Source of the DNA: Paragonimus skrjabini miyazakii
Taxonomy: Eukaryota; Platyhelminthes; Trematoda; Plagiorchiida; Troglotrematidae
Length of the DNA: 64,000 nt
Assembly: GCA_014338405.1 (NCBI GenBank)
Contig: JTDE01000164.1
Span: 272,201-336,200 of the forward strand
Direction: 5' to 3'
Of this stretch, positions 36,906 through 48,275 are shown one piece after another (within the stretch, counting starts at the first letter, position 1; the number at the start of each line of letters is the position of its first letter). A program made the translations under genes and the position numbers. Under the pieces are notes generated by a model. The model saw only the letters and a list, made by a program, of their open reading frames with translations. It ran no database searches and had not been told where the DNA came from.

Positions 36906-39900
36906 ACTTTTCTGTCTTCTCCTATCTTATAATTAAGCAACCAAATGAATGTTAACCAAAGTAAACTGAAGCTAGTTTCAGACTTAATCTAGGTATATGA
37001 ATCCTGTCTGAACATGTCTAGCAGCGCGTACAATCACTAGGATAGAGTACCTGGCTACAGCAAGCCTATTAAATGTTTCCATATCGATTTTTCAACGTGT
37101 AAAACACTTTTTCCGACCTCAATCCAGTCCACAGTCCATGGTTGTAGCCTAATCAGACCGGATGTGTGTAAACTTTGAAATAATCAGACAAATGCTGTCT
37201 GTCTGTCTGCCATGTATGTGCCTGCAGTTGAAAGAATAAACTACATCCACTGCGATATCGGATTTGCATTGAAAAATAGCAGGTAGAAAATAGTTCTAAA
37301 ACAATGACACAGAAATGCTCAATACGTTACTGCTGTATCTAGATAGGTTTGTCTCATGTTTTTACTTGCTCAAATAAAAGTTGGGAAGTTTGTTTAAATT
37401 GATTCGCCTGGCTTCTGCAAGTTCAATTAAGATTAGCTCACTTTGGCAGAATAGTGGTAACTCAAACATAGTGACTCGAAACTGTAATGTTTCAAATGCC
37501 ACCTAACGAACCAAACTATACGTCACTGGTGTCTCACTAGTAACAGTTACATTGTTCCACACCATTCTCGTGAACACTAACAGCCGGCTCACCTTCGAAC
37601 CGAATCGAGGATACTTACTATTTACTATGGATCAAGGCTCGAAGGTCTCACATGATAACATTTACTCAGCTACTGTCACTTCAGTATAGAAACTTCATAG
37701 TAAAAACATTTATGAAATTGATAAACAGCACTATAGTAGTCACTTTCGTTACACATCGAAGTATCTAAACTAACCAGCTTAAGACGCAACCCGGTCAAGA
37801 ATTAACTTTTCCACTTTCAGAACTATCTGTAATCTTAAATTTGTTTACATTATCTGAGCGTGAAACATATGTCTAAAAATGCTTTCATTCAAATTAAAGC
37901 CGTGAACCCGATTACACACCTGCCCTGCTCAATCGGAGTGTCCAGCGATCTAAATAACAATGGTGAGCATGTTGTGTTGTTTTGTTTTTGTTATCGTTTC
38001 CGTTAATGCATACAGTAAGGTGTAACCGATTTTGATAAATTCCACATAAAAAACTATCACTAATTATCTGTTATGAGCGTGACCAGACTATCCCAACCAA
38101 AAAACTGTTCACTGTGGCTTTCAATCAATGTGACCATTCTAGTTGGTTTCAGAATGATTGACATTTCGAATAGCGTCATTTATGCTGGTTTAAAAAAATA
38201 GGTGTGCACCTACTATCGTACACCCTGTTTTCCGAGCAACTGTCCTCTGATTCACTGGGAAACGTAAAGCAAACTGCCAGACAAAATCAACAGGGTAGAT
38301 GGGAATTTAAGAACCACAGGAATCAAATTTGCACACATCCAGCCGGAAAACGGTCTAAAACATCGCAATGTACATCAAAATTAATTGAACAAATAGTTTC
38401 TTTCTCACTTATTTTACATATGAATCATCCTGTTACGTTATTTCACGATTGATGGCTTCATACACTACTGTTTCAACGTTGGGCTTTAGTTCTGCTATTC
38501 TTGTATGAAAAACATTCTGTTATCTACGTTGTACGTTCTACCGTACAGAGAAAGGATGTGAGTATTCCCCAAACGCCGCTGTACCGAAATGAGTCCAACT
38601 AGGCCGACTATGGAATAGGGAAAACTGTAACCGTTTTACAACAAACGCTACACTGGGACTGCTCAGCTGCACAGACGGAATTACACAGTGTTGTAGGCGA
38701 TTGCACGATCGAGAAAACCGCACTTGTGGACACACTCCCATAATATACCAGTAAAGAGGCATTTATTGCCACAAGTTGTGTCATTCTACCACCATGCTTA
38801 GATATAGCTTTCTACCTTTCCTTTCCTTTAGCTTTGTTGGTGCACTTTATGGTGAATGTTTCGTCTGTCTTCTTCAAGTCCAACCGTACCTTTTGTTTTT
38901 TCCTCATATCCTCTGTAGAATGCACTAACATATACCCCTAAAATGGAATGCTTCGTGTGTCATATTTTCAACATTTTTCTTCCCGGTTTAGAGTGTGTTT
39001 GTTTAGTTTTCGAGACAAAGGGGTTTCAGTTTCGAGCTTGCTATCAACTGGCTAATCAGCATTGACAGGTTGGACAAGAAGGCCTCACTCACACAACTAC
39101 TGGTCTTATTTTTCAGGTTTAAATTGGATACGTGATATGTGAGTGAAACCACAAGTAATACAGAGCAAGCCACTTGTGGTGATGGTTAAGTGCGTACGTC
39201 CTTTGGCTTCGGTCACTGTGACAGACTAATCCGAACCGGATGCTGCCAACCGTGTTTGTGTTTCCCTTATTAACTCACCCGAACGACTAGACAATTTAGG
39301 CGGTCTACTCGAATAAGATCGACTTATTCCTTCCAGTTGATCAGCTGGCTCAACTTCACTGGTCCAAAACACCATAACTCAGCAATGCAATGATGTGTCA
39401 GCAGTGAAACGCTCACTGTAACCTGTCCACACACGTCATCTTCCGTTCAATTTTCTGAAATAAAACTGTCAACCTAGGTTAAATATTCCAATTGATTGCC
39501 AGTTGGTCAGCACACGGAGCGCAATAAAAAGGTGAGTGAGCACAGGTTCGAATGGGAAGCAGTAGGTACAACTCTGGACGCCATTCATTAAACGTTATGT
39601 AGACGAGGGTTACGAAAACGTAACTAGTAACAACAACAAACCCCAGGTGACTGTACATTCACCAGTGCACGATTATAGAAGTACAGCAAACCTAATCGAG
39701 GGTAGTGTGCCTAAGATGTAACATGTACAAATGTTCCGTGTCGGCTGTCCGTGTTTTTTAACAAAAAAAAGAACGTATGTCATTGTTCGAGGTCACGGAT
39801 CAGCGTTGTCCGCCCTCAAGACCGACGTGGTTTTTGTTTGGACTCACCAAGAAAAAGTTATCCACATTAGCTTCGGACAAGCATTCTTCGTTTTCCAGAC

Positions 39901-42900
39901 CAAAGTTCTTGGATAATTGTTCATTGGTTGTATGAACAGCGTTGCTGCCAGAACTGACAAAGCCCATTTGTACCACTCCACAGGTCGGGATGAATATAGA
40001 CAAACTTTCTTTGACAACCCATATTTGTTTGAGTTGCAGAAGTTCCAATTCTGGTGTTGTAATGGGTTGTTTGTAAAATTTTGGTTTACAACTGATCAGT
40101 TTCAAACAACTCAACCGTTTTCACTGTAACCTAACAAACGAAATGTAGTGAGGAGGGGCGATCGCACTATACTACTGACACCACTACTATCCATTAGTGA
40201 GGCAGGATTATGGATTTTGCCATTGAAGCGGCCAGGGGAATACGAGGAGAAACGTCGAAGTGCAGCGTGACATGAAATGGTTCTCGGTACACGCGGGAAC
40301 CGAGCATTGGGGTCTGTGGCAACCGTTGCGTTCTGGGACCAGTACTGCACGCAGATGGGTGTTTTTTTGTTGTTGTCATGTTGAAACTTATAACCTATAT
40401 GTTGGTTTCCTGAATAAATAACCCTTACACCACACGTGTCCTTGGCTCACAACATGAAGGTGTGTCTTACCCCGTCTTATTCGTTGGTAAATGACAACAG
40501 TCAATTGTGTGCACTCTCAGAACAAATAATAAAACACTCAACTTCTGCAAACAAAAGGAATCAATGAACTTAAACCAACGCAAATCAGTCTTACACAAAA
40601 TAGATTGATTACTTGAGATTTTCTAGTAGAAATGTATTTACTGTGTGGGAACCGATCGGCTGGCAAATTTCCATAACTTCCAATGGATAATGACAGTTTA
40701 CTTGAGATGACAAAAAAAGAAACAAGTTATATACACTGGAAGCTCCGGAGAACTCTCACTGGTCACCAGTAGAGAACCATAGGAGAAAAATAAAAACGGA
40801 AATTTCACAAAGCATCTGGCAACGTATCTCACACGTCTAGCCTCAAAGTCATAAAATCGTAGGTAATGTGCACACTAGTTGGGCATTACAACGTACATTT
40901 TCGGTCGCTTCCCAATACGTAGACGCACATCATTAGGCAAGCTTGGAAGGACTGACTGTTGGGATGTTCAAATGGGTCAATACGAACAAACTTACAGCTA
41001 AAGTACTGTCCAAGAATCTGGCAGGTGATGTGAAACGGAAAGCATGTTTGAGGACTATGTTCGAAACAGAGCCCCCAGATTGTCGACAAAAATGGCTCAA
41101 ACTCACCTGCCTTCACATTAAAGTTTAGTATGAATCCGCTGTTGATATAACAGACCTGTTCAATATCTCATAAACACTTATAGTGTGTTCAAAAATAGTT
41201 TATAGTATATACGGTATGTATTAAGCAATAATTACGAAATGTTACAAACTACACTAAAATTTAGTTTGGTCGATTTCAGCCAACAGCAGGGCTAGTTTGT
41301 AAGTACGCCTTACAACATTGTTCAGAACGTGATGAACAACCCAGCTGCAAATATACTTATACAAAATAATCATTCCCACAACGGACCATATACTAACATG
41401 TATTGAGCAACCCTCCACTACAACAGCCATGAGAAACCATGTAGAATGTAAAAAATTATATCCAAAAAGAAGATAAAAACACGGCATACTTAGCCACGTA
41501 AATGTAGGTATTTTGCTGACTATGGTACGCTAGTATGTCGGAAAATGTTATTAACCAATCGAATGGGCAGTCTGGAACCGGACACAAAACACCGATCAAC
41601 TGTTCCCAACTGAATGATCAGCCTTTCCATAATTCGGGAACACATTGATACTGGACCATCCCATGGTTATACCCAATTGTAGATGGTCCCGATAAAGGCT
41701 TGTGACATGGAGATTACGTAACCTAAACATTGTCTGACTAACTGACCGCCTCTCTGAAGTTTTTGCAAGTACTTGCTGGCCAACGACCGCGTGGCTCACA
41801 CGATCAGTCCAACTGATGTAAGCTACTTAAAACAGACGGCAGTAGCTAACCGCTGCAAGCATGCTCACGTTCTCAACGCGAACGGGCCACTTTCAAACCA
41901 ACGAAGAAATTAAGTCAACTGAGAAAAAACGCGTCTCCTCCACAGTAAATACAATAAATATCGGGGTAAAAAGAAGCAGATATCTTCGATATTTTTCCAA
42001 TATCTCCTCAGAGGTGTTTTAAACTGACGAGATAGTACAACTCAAGTTAGCGAGACGATTTGCCATCTCAAACGAACTGCATGCAGTAAAAAAGAGGAGT
42101 AAGAACGTGGCAGCTTGAGCCTCGAAGATGTGAAACACACTATGTACGGATTCGCCCGGGAATGCAGGCGTTCAGTAGGGAAGGCAAGCGCAACACCTAC
42201 GTCAGTCGGTTTAGTAAAGGAAAGAAGTTAGACCTTGGGTAAGATGAAGTTCCCAGGTGCAAACTCTTCTGTGTCATCCATGACAAAGGTGTACGGAGGG
42301 AGATCGGACATACCCGAGGCACACCACTCAGCGCGATTAATCCTCGGCGAGATTAATCCCATGAACACTCGTGCGAATTGTAGGGCGGGTACATGCTGAT
42401 TTTCACAGATTCATGTACTTTACTGGGACCGAGGAGAAGAGTTAGAGAACGTCTCGAACTACCAAATCGGACACATATCCTACACCTGAAAGTGTAACGA
42501 TAATTTATTGGTAATAAGAGTACTCGCATTCCAGAAAATGATAACCTGCTACACCTACAAGAGGCCTCTTTCATCTCTTTTGATCATCCGATCAATCGTC
42601 TATTGAGATCTTTTTGCAAACTATTAGTCATCCCTCGTTTCAATCCTCACTAATCATGTTCAGAGCCAGAATGGTGCAAATGATGTTTGCTTAGAAATTT
42701 TAGGGACATGACAGGAACCTGAGTTTGTTGAAAGTGTACAGCGCATGAAAAGCACAGTCTTCTACGGTGGGTTCTCATAGTTGTTGACAAGTATTTCCCA
42801 ATATACATCCCGTTTTCCTATCCGACTTGATTGGGGAAATGAGCTCATAACTACAGCTTGATAACCGTTCTTCACACAGTCTTAGTTCAGATGTCAACTT

Positions 42901-43763
42901 ACTCTATATTACACTTAGTAACGCAGGATCGCTGAACAAGGGACAGAAGGAAAAAAGCACGAATGAAAGCTTGATCACAATTCGAGTGGCCACTCGGAAA
43001 TGCACAACTGTCTCTGCCAGCGTGATGCCACATATGACTAGCTGTCATATGAACGACCTGTCTTCTTGACTGAGACGCATAGGATGGCCTGCATGTGACA
43101 TATTGCTCTCTGAGAGGGTCGTGTAACGCATTCTTGACAAAGTCTGGGCTACTGTCTGTTGCAGTGAACGCGGTATGCCAAACGTACCACGCGTTCAGGG
43201 TTTCCGTCCACGCAGGTTAGTCAATCTTTTACGATGAACAGCTCATAAGTGACCATCCGTTTGAATACGGTCAAAAGAACATCGCTTTCCTGTTCAACAC
43301 AGTAATGCCCACATTGTATATCTAGCCTCGATATCGTCAGAGATCCTAAGGTAGGAGCGTTCGAATCGACTACCAGTTACAGATAAATTCATGTGCGTAA
43401 CTGTGCCAAAAATGTAGATTCCCGTTTCGGAGACGCAGCACTTATCAGGTTCCAAATTTGCGGGAATAATTGCCACGGCGTGCGAAGCAAAAGTGTGAGT
43501 CGGACAGTGCAAACACTGAAACCGCCAGTGTCCATCGGTACCCTGACTTTAGAAGACAAGTTATTCCGATAAATACACCGGAAGTATAGAAAATTGGAGG
43601 AAAATTCCAAGGGGGAATTGCAAGTAGTTCTGTAATGTTTCCGCCTGGAGAACGATGGAGTCCGACTACGTGTCAGTTTATGACGCGGAACAGGGTTGAC
43701 TTGAGGGACCCCACTCGCGTCAGCGGCTCAAGAGTCCGACTCATCTAGTAGTTAAGCTTGATT

Positions 43764-43830
43764 TGGTCAGACGGCGTAATGGATAAGATACTGATGTCTG
43801 ATTGTGGTCAAGACTCCACGCAACAGACAT
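43764..43830 (+). repeat. tRNA-derived relic
   Basis: GGCGTAATGGATAAGAT is a good D-arm/A-box block of a tRNA, and GTGGTCAAGACTCCAC downstream can form a T-arm-like hairpin. The anticodon region between them is shortened, so this is a remnant or SINE head rather than a working tRNA. Confidence 0.4.
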
Positions 43831-44100
43831 ATTTGAAGATGTATAGTGCAGAAGGTTTTGATAATGTAGGATAATATAACAGCAGTTATGACGATCGGAG
43901 TACTCCATTACTGTGACTACCTCCCTTAGCTCTCTTCTCTCTCCATATTCAAAAGCAGCAATGCTGCGACAATGAATTTAATTGCGCCGTATACTTAAAG
44001 GACAGTGCCTTAATATCCTATATTACTTCTACACAATCAGTAGAGCAAGAAACAATAGATAAGAGTAACTAATTCGAGTCCATCTCACATGCTCGAACGT

Positions 44101-44120
44101 AAAAGGGCCGAGGCCCTTTT
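44101..44120. repeat. Short perfect hairpin
   Basis: AAAAGGGCC and GGCCCTTTT pair over 9 bp around a 2-nt loop. It lies about 245 nt upstream of the RTE element. Function unknown. Confidence 0.6.
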
Positions 44121-44353
44121 CATCATAGTCCTTCGGAGCAATGCAGTGCTCGAGCTTGAGCGCCAGGTCAGGATATGATAAAAGGTTGCAACTGGTTGAA
44201 AATAGTTACCTTGAGCGCCTGAACCGCTTACTGGGGACGGATATGTACACAACACATTAACAAAAAGGAAGATTCAGTAATCAAAACAGCAGCCGCCCAA
44301 AAAACAATTCATCACGAGGCCATCGATCAAACGTCAGGGGACTGTCTTTAGTC

Positions 44354-44365
44354 AACCACAAGGTT
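44354..44365 (+). repeat. Target-site duplication, left
   Basis: AACCACAAGGTT, identical to 48264-48275, flanks the RTE-type element on its 5' side. Confidence 0.85.
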
Positions 44366-44580
44366 TCCGACCTATACTGTTACCCTGACGAAGTGATCGG
44401 GCTTGTGTACTGTTTTGATCCGGCTGGCTATGCTGACTAGGACTCCGATCCTTCCAAGTGCAACCTTGTCAGACAGGCCAAAGAAGAGCAGTCAGACGAA
44501 AAGCAGTTACACTCATAGGATTGTATGTCGCACTACTGACCGCGTTAGGAGTGCTTAGGTAGTGAGGCACGATCCTATGA

Positions 44581-45123
44581 GCATACAGCAGAGCTATTTT
44601 CATAGTTGCGGCACTGCTGTCTTCCGTATCAGGAAGAAGGGGTTTAGAAAAGGTACCCTCAAACAAAGAGCACTCCGATCGCCCAACGGTTGACCGTGAC
44701 TGCCGGCGCATTATCTCACACGGTCGAAAAACATCTAATATCTCGCAAAAGCCCGATGACGCTTCGAGTACATCCACTGCACGCAGCAGTGCTCAGAATG
44801 AGACATCAAGGTCTTATTCACTGCGCCCTCGGGGTAGGCAAGCATCTCACTCTCAAGTAAATCAGACTCTTGAGTCATTGGCTCCGGGTGGGGTCCTCCA
44901 AGAAAACCCTATATCCTGTTGTTTCGCAAGTCATACTTTTGAATCAGAGACTCGGGGTGGGGTCCTTCAAGCCAACCCCTTCCGCGGCATAAACGACCGG
45001 GAGGTAACAGAAGTTATCGTTCTCTCGACAGCGACATTACTAACCGATCTGGACTTTTTCCTACCGTTTTACCCCCTATTCCTTCTGCCTTCCATGTGCC
45101 TTCAGACGATAAATCTTTTCTGA
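44581..45123 (+). CDS. ORF1-like frame of the RTE-type element
   Basis: An uninterrupted frame of 180 codons, from after a TGA at 44578 to the TGA at 45121, in the position of an ORF1 and ending about 17 nt before the endonuclease frame. No ATG stands at its head; internal initiation or a lost start is possible. It is Ser/Arg-rich. It contains an internal repeat, APGGVLQENP near 44881 and TRGGVLQANP near 44956, and ends in a hydrophobic run (LDFFLPFYPLFLLPSM). No zinc knuckle, coiled coil or RRM is apparent. Being open in an otherwise broken element is notable, but it may be untranslated leader. Confidence 0.45.
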   Translation, partial: AYSRAIFIVAALLSSVSGRRGLEKVPSNKEHSDRPTVDRDCRRIISHGRKTSNISQKPDDASSTSTARSSAQNETSRSYSLRPRGRQASHSQVNQTLESLAPGGVLQENPISCCFASHTFESETRGGVLQANPFRGINDREVTEVIVLSTATLLTDLDFFLPFYPLFLLPSMCLQTINLF

Positions 45124-45140
45124 GGCAAAGACAACTGATA

Positions 45141-46365
45141 AACATTGGCGCCTTCAATGTCCGCACTCTCCGACAAGTCAGTCAGCAAGCTGCTCTGGCT
45201 AGTACTCTTTCAAGTCTGGAGCTTGATGTGTGCTGTGTCGGAGACGCAACTCTACGATTCTAGCATGGTTATCCATTTGAGCTCACTTCTAAATAACTGT
45301 CGATCCAAGCGCTTCTCTATTAGGGCCTGTGGTGACGACAAAGCTGAATCTCGCGGTCAAGCTGGAGTGGGAATCGCACTGAGCTCCACAGCTGAGCAAT
45401 GCTTGCTCGGTTGGATCCCAGTGAACAGTCGTTTGTGCGCTGTCAGACTCAGTACATCGGTAAAAGTCTGTCGAAGCAAATCAGAAAACCGTTGTGTATT
45501 CATTATATCGGCATACGCTCCGACGGACAGCTGTTCAGATGCTATCAAGGATGCGTTCTATGACGCCCTCGTTGACCTTCTGAGGCAAACTAAACACTCA
45601 GACATCATCATACTAGCGGAGGATTTTAATGTTCAACTTGGTCGTCTGTCTCCGGATGAGAAGCGGCTAGAAGGTATGTTTGGTGTCAGGGCACAACGTA
45701 CTGACAATGGCGAAAGACTACTACAGCTTTGCGCATCCCACGGTCTTCATACTTCGAGCACCGCATTCCAACACAGAAAGAAGCACTGTTTTACTTGGAG
45801 ACCTCCGTGTGCCTCCCAACCTTGGACATAGTTGGATCACATAGCAGTTAGTTACAGGTGGCGCCACTCTGTTAAGGACTGTCGTGCCTTTTGGAGCAAC
45901 CACCTGGACCCGGACCATGCTGTTGTGCGTGCCCGTTTTGTTTTTTCATTTGCCCAGAGGATCTACGCTCGTAAATGCAAGGTGCTTAACTGGCGTTCGA
46001 GCGATGGGTATGTAAGGAATGCTTACCAAAAGGCGTTGGTGAAGAAGTTGCCCAGTTCTAGTCATATGAAGGATCCTAACGAACATTGGAAACAAATCGC
46101 CAAAGCTATGAAAGCATGCTGTGAACAAGTATGTACTAAAGGGGCTGTTCAGTTGCGACAGAACTGGATTTCCGTCACGTCGATAAACCTCATGAACAAG
46201 CGTCGCCCGATCCCAGCTGGTTCTGGATACGATGACGACCATCGAGAACTTAAACGCAAGCTGACTAAAAGTTTGCGCAAAGACCGTGAGCAATACTTGG
46301 TCGAACAATCGAAAGAGATGGAAAAAGCCTTTTATCTGGAAACAGCAGAGGGCTTTTTCCCCTAA
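45141..46365 (+). pseudogene. RTE endonuclease domain, frameshifted
   Basis: APE-type endonuclease that nicks the target DNA for target-primed reverse transcription. The N-terminus, NIGAFNVRTLRQVSQQAAL (45141 on), lies in one frame; from about 45258 the protein continues in another: SAYAPTD, then AEDFNVQLGRLSPDEKRL (normally GDFN, with the first G now E), FTWRPP, an in-frame TAG at 45829-45831, LDHIAVSYRWRHSVKDCR, and DPDHAVV near the end. The Asn, Asp-x-Asn and His landmarks of the family are largely still readable. A stop at 46363-46365 ends the readable part, within the linker to the RT. Confidence 0.88.
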
Positions 46366-48130
46366 TCCGTGGTTGTACTGACCGTCGAGTCGATGAAAAT
46401 GAGACCATATGTGAAAATGATGGTTCACTTATCACCAGTCAGTCGCGCCGATTTGACAGGCGGGCTGAACATTTTGAAGAACAGTTCACTTGGCTTCAAC
46501 CAGATCATGTGGACGACGGGGCCCAATTGGTCAGTCATTGCATTCCAGATGGTCCTCCGTCGGAAGCAGAAGTGGTTCTGGAGCTTAGGTTATTGAAGCG
46601 TAATAAAGCTCCTGAACAAGACCTCCTCCCTCTTTTCTTTTCAAGGATGGTGGCGAGAGGTTAATATCAGAACTGACAAAACTCTTCCAAACGATCTGGG
46701 AGACTGAAGAGGTACCTCGTGATTGGTGCCTATCAACAGTCATTCCGGTTTTCAAAAATGGAGCCCGAAGTTTATGTGCAACCACAAAGGCATCAATCTG
46801 GCTCCTGTTGCGTCTAAGTTACTCACTGCCTCATTTTGCGTCGGCTCACTAAGCCCAGAGGATGTCAGATGCGCGAAGAACAGGCAAAATTCCGATCCGG
46901 TCTGGGGTGCATTGGTTATATTTTTACCTTACGACGGATCTTGGAACATCGGCACTGTTACAGACAGCCGACAGTCGTGGTCTTTTTGGACCTAAAGGCT
47001 GCTTTCGACTCAGGTGCTCGTAAAGTTGCCTAGAGCTGCCTTCTCTGCGAGGGAGTACCAGAGAAATACATGAATCTGTTGAGAGCACTGTATGCCCACT
47101 CTGCAAGCCGAGTGAGAGTTTATGGGCAACTGTCTCGGGCGTTCATCACTTCTAGTGGTGTTCGTCAGGGGTGTTTGATTTCCTCCCTCCTGTTCAATTT
47201 TGTAATGGACGACATTCTGGAGGGTGAGCTTCGGGAATCCAGTGAACTTGGTGTTGAGTTTCTTTCTTTCGTTAGATTGACCGATCTAGAGTACGCGGAC
47301 GACAGTGTCTTATTTAGCCCCTCTGCCAAAAACATGCGGACCGTGCTGAACAAGGTGAGCGACCGGGCTGGTTTGTACGGAATGCGCTTCGCACCTTCAA
47401 AGTGCAGCTTCAAGACTGGAGCATTTCCACTCCTACCTTCTCCATTGCAGGTAATCCGCTTGAGAATGTGGACAGTTTCACATACTTGGGTAGCACTATC
47501 TCATCAGCTTGTAATATTGCTGGTGAAATATCAGCGAGGATAGCAAAGACATGAGTTGCCTTTGCCAAACTGCGTCATCTGTGACGTTGAAAAGGCGTCC
47601 GGTTGTCGTTGAAATAAGGGGTATATAATGCCTGTGTGCGTTCCATTTTGCTCTATGATTCGGCAACGTGGCTTGTTCGCGAGGAAGATGTCAACAGGCT
47701 TGCTGCGTTTGACCATCGTTGTCTCCGCGAATTGGCTCATATTAAGTGGACTGATCGTGTGAGCAATGTGGCCGTTCGCCGGCGCGTATTCCGGAACTCT
47801 CGGGATGCGCGATCAATTGGTCAACTAATTACATTGCACAGCTTGCGATGGTTGGGTCACGCACTTCGTATGTCAGCTGATCGTTTACCGTACCGGGCAT
47901 TATATACTGAGACCAGCAATTGGGTGAAACCACATGGTGGTCATGCAACAACGTGGTCACGAAATATTAAGACTCTGACTGCTCCATTGAGCAAAGAGAA
48001 TAGATGTCGCTTGCCTGGCTGGGGTCCTCGTGATCACTCAAACCGCCAGTTAGAGACGTTATCCGAGATGGCAGTGTGTCGCAGTCAATGGCGTACCTGC
48101 ATCCATACTATTTCTAGTTCTTCCGCTTAG
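46366..48130 (+). pseudogene. RTE reverse transcriptase and C-terminal domain, frameshifted
   Basis: The RT domain is spread over at least four frames. Pieces in order: FDRRAEHFEEQF (about 46450), ELTKLFQTIWETEEVPRDW and VIPVFKNGARS (46665-46770), MREEQAKFRSG and VVVFLDLKAAFDS (46870-47015, motif A), SSGVRQGC and FNFVMDDIL (47150-47220, motif B) and LEYADDSVLFS (about 47285-47320, with the catalytic YADD intact). MRFAPSKC is followed by a frameshift into SFTYLGSTIS. From 47636 an open C-terminal frame runs to 48130: SILLYDSATWLVREEDV, FDHRCLRELAHIKW, MSADRLPYRALYTE and GWGPRDHSN. This C-terminus is shared with 20950-21400 and, more distantly, with 60470-61240. Confidence 0.9.
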
Positions 48131-48263
48131 TCTTTTAATAATTTTCAATCTTCTTAGTAACGTTTTCTTCTAAGCTATTCCACGTCACTGCTGAAATGAG
48201 CGGCGGCCCGAGCCACAGTACGTTTTGGTCAGGCTCGTGGCTGTTATGATGATGATTATGATG

Positions 48264-48275
48264 AACCACAAGGTT
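48264..48275 (+). repeat. Target-site duplication, right
   Basis: AACCACAAGGTT directly after the ATG/ATT tail of the RTE-type element, identical to 44354-44365. Confidence 0.85.

Larger units (their letters stand above)
35333..44365. other. Long stretch, probable intron, no gene recognised
   Basis: About 9 kb. A G-run sits at 35937-35949. 36830-36905 (minus) and 43764-43830 (plus) look like tRNA-derived relics. 44101-44120 is a short perfect hairpin. A plus-strand open stretch at 41000-41110 and a minus-strand frame at 40194-40379 have some coding character, but no convincing borders or motifs. 41940-42100 contains a weak echo of an RTE protein (DEIVQLKLARR). Confidence 0.4.
44366..48263 (+). 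mobile_element. RTE-type non-LTR retrotransposon, near full length, broken
   Basis: A retrotransposon of 3.9 kb with an apurinic-type endonuclease followed by a reverse transcriptase, ending in a short ATG/ATT microsatellite (48244-48263) instead of a poly-A tail, as in RTE elements. The 12-bp AACCACAAGGTT occurs immediately outside both ends (44354-44365 and 48264-48275) and is best read as its target-site duplication. Inside, in order: an ORF1-like frame (44581-45123), endonuclease (45141-45960), linker (46000-46740), RT (46830-47560) and a C-terminal segment (47610-48130). Frameshifts and stops interrupt it at several points (near 45260, 45829 and 46365, and within the RT), so it cannot move by itself. 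The same family left the tail at 20950-21400. Confidence 0.92.

Noticed and set aside
38275..38370. Polar open stretch with an AG at its head
   Set aside because: Wrong phase for the gene and only a weak donor; the coding look may be accidental.
40194..40379. Minus-strand 61-codon frame starting at an ATG
   Set aside because: Overlaps a second open frame on the same strand; no homologue recognised and no other exon nearby.
41000..41060. Possible small exon (AKVLSKNLAG)
   Set aside because: Phase would fit the 31371 exon (T+CT), but it is too short and weakly bounded to support.
41940..42100. Weak echo of an RTE protein on the plus strand
   Set aside because: Only DEIVQLKLARR and a few scattered residues fit; too little to call.
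44101..44120. Hairpin considered as a bacterial-type terminator
   Set aside because: The context is animal DNA, and no gene ends here.
44469..44777. Minus-strand frame of 102 codons
   Set aside because: Antisense to the ORF1-like frame of the RTE element; no motif.
45946..46428. Minus-strand frame of 160 codons
   Set aside because: Antisense shadow of the RTE endonuclease and linker frame on the plus strand.
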